In this document: positions 8,134 through 17,063 of the stretch, in pieces
Position numbering within the stretch: position 1 is the first letter of the stretch
Layout of the letters: each line of letters begins with the position of its first letter
Origin: Agromyces soli
GTDB lineage: Bacteria; Actinomycetota; Actinomycetes; Actinomycetales; Microbacteriaceae
NCBI RefSeq assembly: GCF_022811605.1
Contig: NZ_CP094533.1
Span: forward strand, 3,038,001-3,102,000
DNA: 64,000 bases
Reading direction: 5' to 3'
The notes under the pieces: generated by a model
Database searches by the model: none
The model's input: the letters and a program-made list of their open reading frames with translations, nothing else
What the model was told of the DNA's origin: nothing
Position numbers and translations under genes: made by a program

Positions 8134-8546
8134 GCGACCACCCGGGCGAGCGAGCCTGCGAGGCTCGCGAGCGCGAAGCCGAAGAACATGGCGTTCGCGA
8201 TCCAGAACCAGTGCGCCTGGATCGCGCAGAGCGCGAGCACCCCGAGCCCGGCCGCCACCATGAACGATTGGCCGACGCGGTCGCCGAAGCGGGCGATGTC
8301 GCGGTCGCGCTGGTCGGACTGGCCCACCCCGTCCGGGTCGCGCATGCCGGCGAGGATCCCCCACAGGATGCTCACGACGATCGTCAGGACGATCGCCCCG
8401 ACGATGGCGCCGAGCATGATCGGCCACCAGAGCACCTCGGTGAGCGGGCCGCCGCCGGCCCGCTGCAGGACGATCACGACGTACGCGATCAGCACGACGA
8501 CCGTGACGACCATGCTCGCCCAGGTGTTGCGCTCTTCGTAGACCAT
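8112..8546 (-). CDS. Four-helix membrane protein coupled to XRE regulator
   Basis: A 144-residue integral membrane protein starting MVYEERNTWASM with hydrophobic segments at about 12-30, 42-66, 92-110 and 115-132, and charged loops such as GMRDPDGVGQSDQRDRDIARFGDR. I do not recognise a named family with confidence; similar proteins are paired with tiny XRE regulators in many Gram-positive bacteria (DUF2178/DUF2975-like arrangement). The ATG at 8546 has GGACGGAG five bases upstream. It forms a coupled operon with the XRE gene and faces the DUF4386 gene across a region with two operator-like sites. Confidence 0.8.
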   Translation of the reverse strand: MVYEERNTWASMVVTVVVLIAYVVIVLQRAGGGPLTEVLWWPIMLGAIVGAIVLTIVVSILWGILAGMRDPDGVGQSDQRDRDIARFGDRVGQSFMVAAGLGVLALCAIQAHWFWIANAMFFGFALASLAGSLARVVAYRRGLA

Positions 8547-8561
8547 GGCCACTCCGTCCGA

Positions 8562-8623
8562 TGTAAATGATTCTTGACATTCACTGCGCCCCACCCTACC
8601 GTCAATGTCAAAAATATTCGACA
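8562..8623. promoter_or_regulatory. Two 18-base operator-like sites in divergent intergenic region
   Basis: TGTAAATGATTCTTGACA (8562-8579) and TGTCAAAAATATTCGACA (8606-8623) match each other at most positions and are each imperfect palindromes of the form TGTmAAwrATwyTyGACA. They bracket the divergent start region between the membrane protein/XRE operon and the DUF4386 gene. TTGACATT and AATGTCAA form a further perfect 8-bp inverted repeat across the pair (8574-8611). The region is markedly AT-rich compared with its surroundings. Confidence 0.6.
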
Positions 8624-8640
8624 TCGATCTTGGAGGATCC

Positions 8641-9357
8641 ATGAACCAGCAGCGCACCGCCCGCCTCACGGGCGTCGCCTACCTCGGCCTCGCCGTCTTC
8701 GGGATGGCGGGCTTCCTCGTCATCCGGCCCCAGCTCCGCGCACCGGGCGATCCGGTCGGGACGCTGGGACTGCTCCGCGAACAGGCCTGGCTGGCCCACC
8801 TCGGCATCGCGCTCGAACTGCTCGTCGTCATCGCGCAGGCCGCGGCGGCGGTCGGGTTCTTCGCACTCTTCCAGCGCGATCGCCCCGGCGCGGCCTTCGC
8901 GACGGCGGCGTTCGGGATGGCGAACGCGACCGCCATCCTCACGAGCGCGGCACTGCTCATGGCCGCCTCGAACGTGGCCGCGGACCCCGCACTCGCCCCC
9001 GGCGGCGACGCTGCCGCGACCGCGACGCTGCTGCTGCTCACGATCGCGGATGCCTGCTGGGCGGTCGGGGCGGTGTTCTTCGGGCTCTGGCTGCTGCCCA
9101 TGGGCTGGTTCGCGCGGTCGACCGACCGGATGCCGAGTCTCCTCGGCTGGACGCTGCTGGCCGGCGGCACGGGGTACGTGCTCAGCAGCCTCGTCGGGGC
9201 CGCCCTCCCGGACGTTCCGGCGCTCGTGCTCGACGCACTGACGATCCCGGCGACGATCGCCGAGTTCTGGGTGATCGGGTACCTGCTCGTCGTCGGCATC
9301 CGCCCGCCCGCCCGAATCGGCGGCGCGTCCGTGGCGCCCGTGCTCGCCGGGCGGTAG
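8641..9357 (+). CDS. DUF4386-type membrane protein
   Basis: A 238-residue protein with six predicted membrane helices, beginning MNQQRTARLTGVAYLGLAVFGMAGFLVI. The motif ARLTGVAYL at the N terminus, a second helix around LAHLGIALELLVVIAQAAAAVGFFALF, the SAALLMA region, and a Gly-rich helix GWTLLAGGTGYVLSSLVGA fit the DUF4386 family of unknown function. GGAGGATCC directly before the ATG is a strong ribosome-binding site and fixes the start. It is divergently placed from the XRE/membrane protein operon and likely shares its control. Confidence 0.82.
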   Translation: MNQQRTARLTGVAYLGLAVFGMAGFLVIRPQLRAPGDPVGTLGLLREQAWLAHLGIALELLVVIAQAAAAVGFFALFQRDRPGAAFATAAFGMANATAILTSAALLMAASNVAADPALAPGGDAAATATLLLLTIADACWAVGAVFFGLWLLPMGWFARSTDRMPSLLGWTLLAGGTGYVLSSLVGAALPDVPALVLDALTIPATIAEFWVIGYLLVVGIRPPARIGGASVAPVLAGR

Positions 9358-9442
9358 GCGCGGCGCCGGCCGCCGCGGATCAGCCGCCCTCCGCCTCTGG
9401 GCGGAGCTGCCGCGGGACCCTCTGCGGACGGTACCGGGGGCG

Positions 9443-9515
9443 TGGGCCCGGCCGGGCTCGAACCGACGACATCCACGGTGTAAACGTGGCGCTCTACCAA
9501 CTGAGCTACAGGCCC
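9443..9515 (-). tRNA. tRNA-Val(TAC)
   Basis: Full 73-nt cloverleaf on the minus strand: acceptor GGGCCTG with CGGGCCC and discriminator A, D arm GCTC-AGTTGGTA-GAGC, anticodon stem CCACG/CGTGG around loop TTTACAC (anticodon TAC), and T arm with GGTTCGAGCCC. CCA is not encoded. Confidence 0.96.
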
Positions 9516-9568
9516 GCACGCGAAGCGCGGCGAGGCCCCATCCTACCGGCCGTCGAGGTGCCGGGTCG

Positions 9569-9574
9569 TACACT
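9569..9574 (+). promoter_or_regulatory. Leaderless promoter -10 box
   Basis: TACACT ends six bases before the ATG at 9581; no Shine-Dalgarno sequence is present. Confidence 0.5.
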
Positions 9575-9580
9575 CGCGGT

Positions 9581-10312
9581 ATGCGCAGCGACGCCGAAGA
9601 CGCGACGGCCTCGACCGACGACGCCCCGGCCTCGCCGGCTCAGGAACGACGGGCCGAGACCCGCTGGGCGGCGTTCGCGGGCATCGTCGTGGCGGCCGTG
9701 CTCACCGCCCTCGTGCAGCAGCCGGAGACCGCGGTCGGCCGCACGATCGGACTGATCGCGCTCGCCGCCATGGCGGTGCCCCTCTTCGTGATCAACCCGC
9801 ACCGCCTCGACCGGCAGACCCAGTGGTCGCGCGTGCTCGCGATCGTCTTCTCCGCCGTGCTCGTGCTCGTGAACCAGCTCGGCGTCGCGAACGTGGTCGT
9901 CCGACTCATCGACGGCAGCGCCGACGGCGCCTCGGTGCTGCTCGAGGCCGCCCAGGTCTGGATCACGAACGTGATCGCCTTCGGCCTGCTCTACTGGGAG
10001 CTCGACCGCGGCGGCCCGGTGGCTCGGGGGACGCTCCCCCGGCGCGAGCTTCCGCTCGCCGACTTCGCATTCCCTCAGGACGACGAGGAGGACGCGTCGC
10101 ATGAGGTCGCCGCGGGCTCGTCCCGACGCGCGGACTGGCGGCCCGGCTTCGTCGACTACCTCTACGTCTCGCTCACGAACACCATGGCCTTCAGCCCGAC
10201 CGACGCGATGCCGCTGCGCAGCCGAACGAAGCTGCTGATGTCGGTGCAGGCGCTCACGGGCTTCGTGCTGCTCGCGCTCGTGATCTCGCGTGCGGTGAAC
10301 ATCCTCGCCTGA
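9581..10312 (+). CDS. Uncharacterised membrane protein
   Basis: A 243-residue protein with an acidic, disordered N terminus (about residues 1-28), then hydrophobic helices near 30-46, 55-72, 85-105, 115-135 and a last one at 222-242, with a long polar loop at about 140-190. The segment VDYLYVSLTNTMAFSPTDAMPLRSRTKLLMSVQALTGFVLLALV resembles the pore-like region of small DUF1345-type or ion-channel-like membrane proteins, but the family cannot be fixed by eye and no function is assigned. It converges on the peroxiredoxin gene with 30 bases between stops. Confidence 0.75.
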   Translation: MRSDAEDATASTDDAPASPAQERRAETRWAAFAGIVVAAVLTALVQQPETAVGRTIGLIALAAMAVPLFVINPHRLDRQTQWSRVLAIVFSAVLVLVNQLGVANVVVRLIDGSADGASVLLEAAQVWITNVIAFGLLYWELDRGGPVARGTLPRRELPLADFAFPQDDEEDASHEVAAGSSRRADWRPGFVDYLYVSLTNTMAFSPTDAMPLRSRTKLLMSVQALTGFVLLALVISRAVNILA

Positions 10313-10342
10313 CGGCGGCGCTCCTCGCCGGGCGGCGGCCGC

Positions 10343-10801
10343 TCAGAGCGCCGCGATGGCCTCGCGGTAGGCGGCGAGCGGCCGCGGCTCCCCCGGCGCG
10401 CTCGCGAACGACGCCCGCACCCGGCGTTCGCGGTCGATCACGAAGGTGGCTCGGGAGGCCGTGCCGGCATCCTCCCGGAACGCGCCGAAGGCGCGCGCCA
10501 CCTCGCCGTGCGGCCAGAAGTCGGCCAGCAGCGGGAAATCGAAGCCCTCCTGCTCGCCCCAGGCGCGCAGCGCGAACTTCGAGTCGACCGACACGCCGAC
10601 GAGCTGCACGGCGGCGTCCTGGAAGAGCGGCAGATGGTCGCGGAGCTCGCACAGCTCGCCCTGGCAGATGCCCGAGAACGCGAGCGGGAAGAAGACCAGC
10701 GCCACCGGCGAACGGGCGGTGAGCGCAGCCAGAGAGACGGGCGCGCCGTGCTGGTCGGGGAGGGCGAACTCGGGCGCGTGGGCCCCTGACGGCAGGATCA
10801 T
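10343..10801 (-). CDS. Peroxiredoxin, AhpE/BCP-like
   Basis: Thiol peroxidase reducing hydrogen and organic peroxides. The 152-residue thioredoxin-fold protein has GAHAPEFALPDQHG, the active-site FFPLAFSGICQGELCELRD with peroxidatic Cys46, and FPLLADFWPHGEVARAFGAF, which matches mycobacterial AhpE well. AhpE lacks a resolving Cys near the active site; here Cys51 creates a CX4C spacing as in BCP/PrxQ enzymes. The ATG at 10801 agrees with AhpE length; an in-frame ATG at 10837 would add 12 unsupported residues. It diverges from aceE. Confidence 0.9.
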   Translation of the reverse strand: MILPSGAHAPEFALPDQHGAPVSLAALTARSPVALVFFPLAFSGICQGELCELRDHLPLFQDAAVQLVGVSVDSKFALRAWGEQEGFDFPLLADFWPHGEVARAFGAFREDAGTASRATFVIDRERRVRASFASAPGEPRPLAAYREAIAAL

Positions 10802-10865
10802 TGATAGCGTCGCTTTCGGTGATGGCGCCCGAGCCATGGCCGGTCGGACCGGCGGGCTGCGGGCA

Positions 10866-10871
10866 TAGAAT
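10866..10871 (+). promoter_or_regulatory. -10 box of aceE
   Basis: TAGAAT, leaving a leader of about 80 bases before the GTG of aceE, which has AAAGAGG upstream. Confidence 0.5.
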
Positions 10872-10960
10872 CACTAGGATGGCGTGGTGCCGCTCGGGCG
10901 AGGAGTCCGCTCGGCGCGCACACGCACGAACCGCTTCGAGACTACTGAAAGAGGTCGAGT

Positions 10961-13687
10961 GTGACTGTCAACGACCAGGACCCTTACTCGGTCGACGCCA
11001 TGGACTCCGATCCCGACGAAACGGGTGAATGGGCTGAATCCCTCGACGCGCTCGTCGCGGCGAAGGGCCACCAGCGGGCCCGCGAGATCATGCTGAGCCT
11101 GCTCAAGCGCTCCAAGGAACTGCACCTCGGCGTGCCGATGGTGCCCACCACCGATTACCTCAACACGATCGCCCCCGAGAACGAGCCCGAGTTCCCGGGC
11201 GACGAGGAGATCGAGCGCCGCTACCGCGCCTGGATCCGCTGGAACGCCGCCGTGCTCGTGCACCGCGCCCAGCGCCCGGACATCGCCGTCGGCGGCCACA
11301 TCTCGACCTACGCGTCGAGCGCCGCCCTGTACGAGGTCGGCTTCAACCACTTCTTCCGCGGCCAGGACCACCCCGGCGGCGGAGACCAGGTCTTCTACCA
11401 GGGCCACGCCTCCCCCGGCATGTACGCCCGCGCGTTCCTCGAGGGCCGGCTCAGCGCCGACCAGCTCGACGGCTTCCGCCAGGAGAAGTCGCACGCCCCG
11501 AACGGCCTCTCCAGCTACCCGCACCCGCGGCTCATGCCCGAGTTCTGGCAGTTCCCGACCGTGTCGATGGGCCTCGGGCCGATCAACGCGATCTACCAGG
11601 CGCAGCTCAACAAGTACCTCACCAACCGCGGCATCAAGGACGCCTCCGACCAGCACGTCTGGGCGTTCCTCGGCGACGGCGAGATGGACGAGGTCGAGAG
11701 CCGCGGTCAGCTCCAGGTCGCCGCGAACGAGGGGCTCGACAACCTCACCTTCGTGATCAACTGCAACCTGCAGCGTCTCGACGGCCCGGTGCGCGGCAAC
11801 GGCAAGATCATCCAGGAGCTCGAGAGCTTCTTCCGCGGCGCCGGCTGGAACGTCATCAAGGTCATCTGGGGCCGCGAGTGGGACGACCTGCTCGCCCGCG
11901 ACGACGAGGGCGCCCTGCGCAACCTCATGAACGTCACCCCCGACGGCGACTACCAGACCTACAAGGCCGAGTCGGGCGCCTACGTGCGCGAGAACTTCTT
12001 CGGCCGCGACCCGCGCGCCCTCGACCTCGTCACGCACCTGAGCGACGACGAGATCTGGGGACTGAAGCGCGGCGGCCACGACTACCGCAAGGTCTACGCG
12101 GCGTTCAAGGCCGCGACCGAGCACAAGGGCCAGCCGACCGTCATCCTCGCGAAGACGATCAAGGGCTACGGGCTCGGACCGGCGTTCGAGGGCCGCAACG
12201 CGACCCACCAGATGAAGAAGATGACGCTCGACAACCTGAAGACCTTCAGGGACTCGATGCGCATCCCGATCAGCGACGCCCAGCTCGAGGAGAACCCCTA
12301 CCTTCCCCCGTACTACCACCCGGGCGGCGAGGACCAGGCGATCCAGTACCTGCACGAGCGCCGGCGCGCACTCGGCGGCTACACCCCCGAGCGGCGCACC
12401 TCGCACACCGCGATCTCCCTGCCCGACGACTCCGCCTACGCGATCGCGAAGAAGGGCTCGGGCACTCAGGAGATCGCCACGACCATGGCGTTCGTGCGGC
12501 TGCTGAAGGACCTGATGCGCTCGAAGGACTTCGGCCACCGCATCGTGCCGATCATCCCCGACGAGGCGCGCACCTTCGGCATGGACGCGTTCTTCCCGAA
12601 CGCGAAGATCTACAACCCGAACGGCCAGCACTACACCTCGGTCGACCGCGAGCTGCTCCTCGCCTACAAGGAGAGCCCGCAGGGCCAGATCATCCACGTC
12701 GGCATCAACGAGGCCGGGGCGCTCGCCGCGTTCACCAACGTCGGCACCTCGTACTCGACGCAGGGCGAGCCGCTGATCCCGATCTACGTGTTCTACTCGA
12801 TGTTCGGGTTCCAGCGCACGGGCGACGCGATCTGGGCGGCCGGCGACCAGATGGCGCGCGGCTTCATGATCGGCGCGACCGCGGGCCGCACCACGCTCAC
12901 CGGCGAGGGCCTGCAGCACGCCGACGGCCACTCGCTGCTGCTCGCGGCGACGAACCCGGCGGTCGTCTCCTACGACCCGGCGTACGGCTACGAGATCGGG
13001 CACATCGTGCGCTCCGGCCTCGAGCGCATGTACGGCGGCGCGCACCCCGACCCGAACGTCATGTACTACCTCACGGTGTACAACGAGCCGATCGTGCAAC
13101 CAGCCGAGCCGGAGGGCGTCGACGTCGAAGGCATCGTCCGAGGCATCCACCGCATCTCGCAGTCGCCGGTGCAGGGGCCGAAGGCGCAGCTGCTCGCGTC
13201 CGGCGTCGCGGTGCCGTGGATCCTCGAGGCGCAGCAGCTGCTCGCCGAGGACTGGGGCGTCGCGGCCGACGTGTGGAGCGTCACCAGCTGGTCGGAGCTC
13301 AACCGCGACGGTCTCGCCGCCGACGAGCACAACTTCCTGAACCCCGACGCCGAGCGCCGCGTGCCGTACCTCACGCAGAAGCTCTCGGGTGCGGCCGGTC
13401 CGTTCGTGGCGGTGTCCGACTTCATGCACGGCGTGCAGGAGCAGATCCGCCCCTACGTGCCGGGTCAGTACGCCACGCTCGGCGCCGACGGCTTCGGCTT
13501 CTCGGACACCCGCCCGGCGGCCCGTCGCTTCTTCAAGATCGACGGCCCCTCGGTCGTGGTCCGCACGCTCGAGCTCCTCGCGGAGCGCGGCGAGGTCGAC
13601 CGCTCGCTCGCCGGCCAGGCGATCGCCAAGTACCGTCTGCACGACGTCAACGCCGGCACCACGGGGTCGGCCGGCGGCGAGAGCTGA
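10961..13687 (+). CDS. aceE: Pyruvate dehydrogenase E1 component, homodimeric
   Basis: Thiamine diphosphate-dependent decarboxylase that feeds pyruvate into acetyl-CoA. The 908-residue protein matches the actinobacterial AceE length. The thiamine-binding motif GDGEMDE runs through to [57 protein letters not shown] and [17 protein letters not shown] are signature segments, and the pyrimidine-domain [11 protein letters not shown] lies near residue 650. The GTG start has AAAGAGG at six bases. fasR begins 13 bases after the stop with no visible terminator, physically linking acetyl-CoA supply with fatty acid synthesis control. No E2 or E3 gene is nearby, which is normal for actinobacteria. Confidence 0.97.
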   Translation: MTVNDQDPYSVDAMDSDPDETGEWAESLDALVAAKGHQRAREIMLSLLKRSKELHLGVPMVPTTDYLNTIAPENEPEFPGDEEIERRYRAWIRWNAAVLVHRAQRPDIAVGGHISTYASSAALYEVGFNHFFRGQDHPGGGDQVFYQGHASPGMYARAFLEGRLSADQLDGFRQEKSHAPNGLSSYPHPRLMPEFWQFPTVSMGLGPINAIYQAQLNKYLTNRGIKDASDQHVWAFLGDGEMDEVESRGQLQVAANEGLDNLTFVINCNLQRLDGPVRGNGKIIQELESFFRGAGWNVIKVIWGREWDDLLARDDEGALRNLMNVTPDGDYQTYKAESGAYVRENFFGRDPRALDLVTHLSDDEIWGLKRGGHDYRKVYAAFKAATEHKGQPTVILAKTIKGYGLGPAFEGRNATHQMKKMTLDNLKTFRDSMRIPISDAQLEENPYLPPYYHPGGEDQAIQYLHERRRALGGYTPERRTSHTAISLPDDSAYAIAKKGSGTQEIATTMAFVRLLKDLMRSKDFGHRIVPIIPDEARTFGMDAFFPNAKIYNPNGQHYTSVDRELLLAYKESPQGQIIHVGINEAGALAAFTNVGTSYSTQGEPLIPIYVFYSMFGFQRTGDAIWAAGDQMARGFMIGATAGRTTLTGEGLQHADGHSLLLAATNPAVVSYDPAYGYEIGHIVRSGLERMYGGAHPDPNVMYYLTVYNEPIVQPAEPEGVDVEGIVRGIHRISQSPVQGPKAQLLASGVAVPWILEAQQLLAEDWGVAADVWSVTSWSELNRDGLAADEHNFLNPDAERRVPYLTQKLSGAAGPFVAVSDFMHGVQEQIRPYVPGQYATLGADGFGFSDTRPAARRFFKIDGPSVVVRTLELLAERGEVDRSLAGQAIAKYRLHDVNAGTTGSAGGES

Positions 13688-13700
13688 CGGGCGACCGGCA

Positions 13701-14918
13701 TTGGCGACGAGGCCCCGGACGAAGGCGGAAACGCTCGCGTGGTTGCGCACCATCTCGGGCGAGCTGTCCACCCAGACGCTGAAGCGACTGGAGGACACGC
13801 TCCCCTGGTACGGTGACATGCCGCCGAGCCGACGCTCGGCCGTGGGCCTCGTCGCGCAGGCGGGGATCACCTCGTTCATCTCCTGGTTCGACGACCCGCG
13901 CTCCACGCCGTGGATCGCCGCTGACGTGTTCGGCGCGGCGCCCCGGGAGCTGCTGCGCTCGGTGAGCCTGCAGCAGACGCTGCAGCTCATCAGGGTCGTC
14001 GTCGAGGTCGTCGAGGAGCGGGTGAAGGACGGCGGCGAGCCGCTGCGCGAGGCGATCCTGCTCTACTCGCGGGAGATCGCCTTCGCCGCGGCCGACGTCT
14101 ACGCGCGCGCCGCCGAGGCGCGCGGCCTCTGGGACGCGCGGCTCGAAGCGCTCGTCGTCGACTCGATCCTCTCCGGCGAGTACGACGACGAGCTGCCGAG
14201 CCGCATCGCCGCCCTCGGCTGGCACGGTCACGGCGAGGTCGCGGTGCTCGTCGGCACGGCGCCGAAGCAGTTCGACGTCGACCAGGTGCGCCGCGCCGCG
14301 CGGCACATGCACGCCGACGTGCTGATCGGCGTGCAGGGCAACCGGCTCGTCGTCGTCATCGGGCGCGCCGACCCGCAGGCGCGCGAAGGCGGCGAGGAGA
14401 CGATCGGCACCGCTCCGGCGCTCAGCTTCCTCGAGATCGCGACCCAGCTCGAGCCGCAGTTCGGCGCGGGGCACCTCGTGCTCGGGCACGAGGTGCCGAA
14501 CCTGGTGGATGCCTCGAAGAGCGCCAAGGCGGCCCTCGCGGGCTTCGCGGTCGCGAGGTCCTGGCGGCACGCCCCGCGACCGGTGCACGCCGACGACCTG
14601 CTGCCGGAGCGGGCGCTCGCGGGCGACCCGCTCGCGCGGGCGACGCTCGTGCACCGCATCTACCGGCCGCTCCAGGCGCACTCCACCGAGCTGCTGACGA
14701 CGCTCTGGAGCTACCTCGACAACGGCCGCTCGCTCGAGGCGACGGCGCGGGAGCTCTTCGTGCACCCGAACACGGTGCGCTACCGGCTGAAGCGAGTCTC
14801 CGACGTGATCGGGTACGACGCCACGGGCGCGCGCGAGGCACTGATCTTGCAGTCGGCGCTGATCGTCGGCTCCATGAGCGATCACGAGGCGCAGCCGCGC
14901 CGTCGCAGCGCGAGTTGA
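13701..14918 (+). CDS. fasR: PucR/CdaR-type regulator of fatty acid synthesis
   Basis: A 405-residue regulator placed directly before fabD, as is Streptomyces FasR (SCO2386), the activator of fabD-fabH-acpP-fabF. An N-terminal region (SGELSTQTLKRLEDTLPWYGDMPPSRRSAVG, VVVEVVEERV) is followed by a GGDEF-like CdaR middle domain and a C-terminal PucR helix-turn-helix: LLTTLWSYLDNGRSLEATARELFVHPNTVRYRLKRVSDVIGYD. I place the start at the TTG at 13701 because there is no in-frame ATG or GTG near the domain start; the ribosome-binding site is weak, so translation may depend on coupling to aceE. The gene symbol rests on family plus position. Confidence 0.88.
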   Translation: MATRPRTKAETLAWLRTISGELSTQTLKRLEDTLPWYGDMPPSRRSAVGLVAQAGITSFISWFDDPRSTPWIAADVFGAAPRELLRSVSLQQTLQLIRVVVEVVEERVKDGGEPLREAILLYSREIAFAAADVYARAAEARGLWDARLEALVVDSILSGEYDDELPSRIAALGWHGHGEVAVLVGTAPKQFDVDQVRRAARHMHADVLIGVQGNRLVVVIGRADPQAREGGEETIGTAPALSFLEIATQLEPQFGAGHLVLGHEVPNLVDASKSAKAALAGFAVARSWRHAPRPVHADDLLPERALAGDPLARATLVHRIYRPLQAHSTELLTTLWSYLDNGRSLEATARELFVHPNTVRYRLKRVSDVIGYDATGAREALILQSALIVGSMSDHEAQPRRRSAS

Positions 14919-14955
14919 CGTCCCGATCCGACGGTCGCGACTCCTGTGCCCCGCG

Positions 14956-15020
14956 CACAAGGGATCTTTCCAGACCTTGTGGCGTGTGCACACCCATGAC
15001 CGTCCGGGCGTTGGCAGACT
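14956..15020 (+). promoter_or_regulatory. fabD promoter and putative FasR operators
   Basis: CACAAGG-N12-CCTTGTG (14956-14981) is a perfect 7-bp inverted repeat, followed by the 10-bp palindrome GTGTGCACAC (14984-14993). CAGACT (15015-15020) is six bases before the fabD GTG, so the mRNA is leaderless. The repeats lie where an activator would bind upstream of RNA polymerase. Confidence 0.6.
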
Positions 15021-15026
15021 AGTCGG

Positions 15027-15950
15027 GTGATCGTCGTCGTCTGCCCTGGACAGGGCTCGCAGACCCCCGGATTCCTCACCCCCTGGCTCGAGGACCCGGC
15101 GCGCGCCGCGCGCCTGGCCGAGCTCTCGGCCGCGGCCGAGCTCGACCTCGCCGAGCACGGCACCGTGAGCGACGCCGAGACCATCCGCGACACCAAGGTG
15201 GCGCAGCCGCTCATCGTGGCGGCCGGCATCCTGACCCTGGAGGCGCTCTTCGCGAACGGCCGGGCCACCGGTGTCGGCGGCATCGCCGGACACTCCGTCG
15301 GCGAGATCACCGCAGCGGCCGGCAGCGGCGTGCTCGACGCGAGCGAGGCGATGCGCTTCGTCGCGGCCCGCGGTCGCGCGATGGCGGATGCCGCGGCCGA
15401 GGTCGCGACCGGCATGAGCGCCGTCCTCGGCGGCGACGAGCAGCAGCTCCTCGCCCGCCTCGCCGAGCTTGGCCTCGAGCCCGCCAACTACAACGGCGGC
15501 GGCCAGATCGTCGTCGCCGGAGCGCTCGACGCACTCGAGCAGCTGAAGGCCGAGCCGCCCGCCGGCGCCCGGGTCATCCCGCTGCAGGTCGCCGGCGCGT
15601 TCCACACCCGCTACATGCGGCCCGCCGTGGACCGGCTCGCCGAGGTCGCCGCGACGCTCTCCCCCGCCGACCCCGCGCTCCCGCTCTGGACGAACCGCGA
15701 CGGCAGCCGGGTGGAGTCGGGCGCGGCGTTCGTCGAGCTCCTCGTCGGCCAGGTCTCCTCGCCCGTGCGCTGGGATCTCGACATGGCCGCCTTCGCCGAT
15801 GCCGGCGTCACCGGGATCATCGAGCTCGCGCCGGCCGGGGCGCTCGTCGGGCTCGCCAAGCGCGGCCTCAAGGGCGTGCCGACCGTCGCCGTGAAGACGC
15901 CCGACGACCTGGAGGCGGCCGCCGAACTGATCGCCGCCCAGGCCGCCTGA
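15027..15950 (+). CDS. fabD: Malonyl-CoA:ACP transacylase
   Basis: Loads malonyl groups on acyl carrier protein for fatty acid elongation in the cytoplasm. The 307-residue protein has the oxyanion-hole motif CPGQGSQ at residues 6-12, the nucleophile Ser90 in GIAGHSVGEITAA, the Arg-containing FVAARGRAM, the catalytic His region AGAFHTRYM, and the C-terminal GIIELAPAGALVGLAKRGL. It starts with GTG at 15027. It opens the fabD-fabH-acpP-fabF cluster; fabH follows after 41 bases. Confidence 0.96.
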   Translation: MIVVVCPGQGSQTPGFLTPWLEDPARAARLAELSAAAELDLAEHGTVSDAETIRDTKVAQPLIVAAGILTLEALFANGRATGVGGIAGHSVGEITAAAGSGVLDASEAMRFVAARGRAMADAAAEVATGMSAVLGGDEQQLLARLAELGLEPANYNGGGQIVVAGALDALEQLKAEPPAGARVIPLQVAGAFHTRYMRPAVDRLAEVAATLSPADPALPLWTNRDGSRVESGAAFVELLVGQVSSPVRWDLDMAAFADAGVTGIIELAPAGALVGLAKRGLKGVPTVAVKTPDDLEAAAELIAAQAA

Positions 15951-15991
15951 GCCCCAAACCTCCGAGAAGAAGCAGAGAAGAGTCGAAGCGC

Positions 15992-16996
15992 ATGACCAAG
16001 CCGACCCTGCAGCAGTCGCACGGGCCCGCCTACACGCGGATCTACGCGATGGGCGCCGCCCGCGGCGAGCACGCAGTGCCGAACGACGAGCTGATCGGGC
16101 CGATCGACTCCTCCGACGAGTGGATCCAGCAGCGCACCGGCATCGTCACCCGCACCCGCGCGAGCGGCGCCGTGAGCGCGCTCGACCTCGCGACGGAGGC
16201 GTCGCAGGAGGCGATCGCGAAGTCCGGCATCTCGCCCGAGCTCATCGACCTCGTCATCGTGGCCACGATCTCGAACGTGCAGCAGACGCCCTCGATGGCC
16301 GCTGTGCTCGCCGACCGCGTGGGCGCGAACCCCGCGGCCGCCTACGACGCCAACGCCGCCTGCGCGGGCTACGCCTACGCGGTCGCCCAGGCCGACGCGC
16401 TCATCCGCACCGGTGTCGCCCACTACGCCCTCGTCGTCGGCGCCGAGAAGCTCTCCGACGTCGTGGACCCGACCGACCGCAGCATCTCCTTCCTGCTCGG
16501 CGACGGCGCGGGCGCCGCGGTCATCGGGCCGAGCGACTTCCCCGGCATCGCCCGCACCGTCTGGGGCTCGGACGGCTCGAAGGCCGGCGCCGTCGGCATG
16601 AACCGCACGCTCGTCGAGTACCGCGACGGCGAGGGCGAGTGGCCGACGCTCCGTCAGGAAGGCCAGACCGTCTTCCGCTGGGCGGTGTGGGACATGGCGA
16701 AGGTCGCGAAGCAGGCCCTCGACGCCGCCGGCATCACGAGCGCCGACCTCGCGGCGTTCATCCCGCACCAGGCGAACATGCGCATCATCGACGAGTTCGC
16801 CAAGCAGCTGAAGCTGCCCGAGTCGGTCGTGATCGCCCGCGACATCGCGACGACGGGCAACACCTCGGCCGCCTCCATTCCGCTCGCCACGCACCGCCTG
16901 CTCGAGGAGCACCCCGAGCTCTCCGGCGGCCTCGCGCTGCAGATCGGCTTCGGCGCCGGACTCGTGTTCGGCGCCCAAGTGGTGGTTCTTCCCTGA
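15992..16996 (+). CDS. fabH: Beta-ketoacyl-ACP synthase III
   Basis: Starts each fatty acid by condensing acyl-CoA with malonyl-ACP; in actinobacteria the primer specificity sets branched-chain fatty acids. The 334-residue thiolase-fold protein has the triad Cys124 (AACAGYAYA), His (FIPHQANMR) and Asn (TTGNTSAAS), with DEWIQQRTGI near the N terminus and GFGAGLVFGAQV at the end. It has a poor purine-rich AGAGAAGAG ribosome-binding site. Its stop codon is inside the -35 element of the predicted acpP promoter. Confidence 0.97.
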   Translation: MTKPTLQQSHGPAYTRIYAMGAARGEHAVPNDELIGPIDSSDEWIQQRTGIVTRTRASGAVSALDLATEASQEAIAKSGISPELIDLVIVATISNVQQTPSMAAVLADRVGANPAAAYDANAACAGYAYAVAQADALIRTGVAHYALVVGAEKLSDVVDPTDRSISFLLGDGAGAAVIGPSDFPGIARTVWGSDGSKAGAVGMNRTLVEYRDGEGEWPTLRQEGQTVFRWAVWDMAKVAKQALDAAGITSADLAAFIPHQANMRIIDEFAKQLKLPESVVIARDIATTGNTSAASIPLATHRLLEEHPELSGGLALQIGFGAGLVFGAQVVVLP

Positions 16997-17044
16997 ACCA
17001 CCGGTCCCCGTCCCTCTAGACTGTGTCTCGGTCAAACGAGACAC
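16994..17044 (+). promoter_or_regulatory. Separate acpP promoter with 5' stem-loop
   Basis: TGAACC (16994-16999), a 17-base spacer and TAGACT (17017-17022) form a good promoter overlapping the fabH stop. The transcript would begin at or just after a perfect 8-bp stem-loop, GTGTCTCG-GTCAAA-CGAGACAC (17023-17044), followed by AAGGAG and the acpP ATG. Confidence 0.6.
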
Positions 17045-17063
17045 CCCTGCAAGGAGAAGAACC

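Noticed and set aside
10874-13990. 1038-codon minus-strand frame opposite aceE
   Set aside because: Composition is the Arg/Val/Asp/His-rich pattern of a reverse-complemented GC-rich gene; no motif, no ribosome-binding site.
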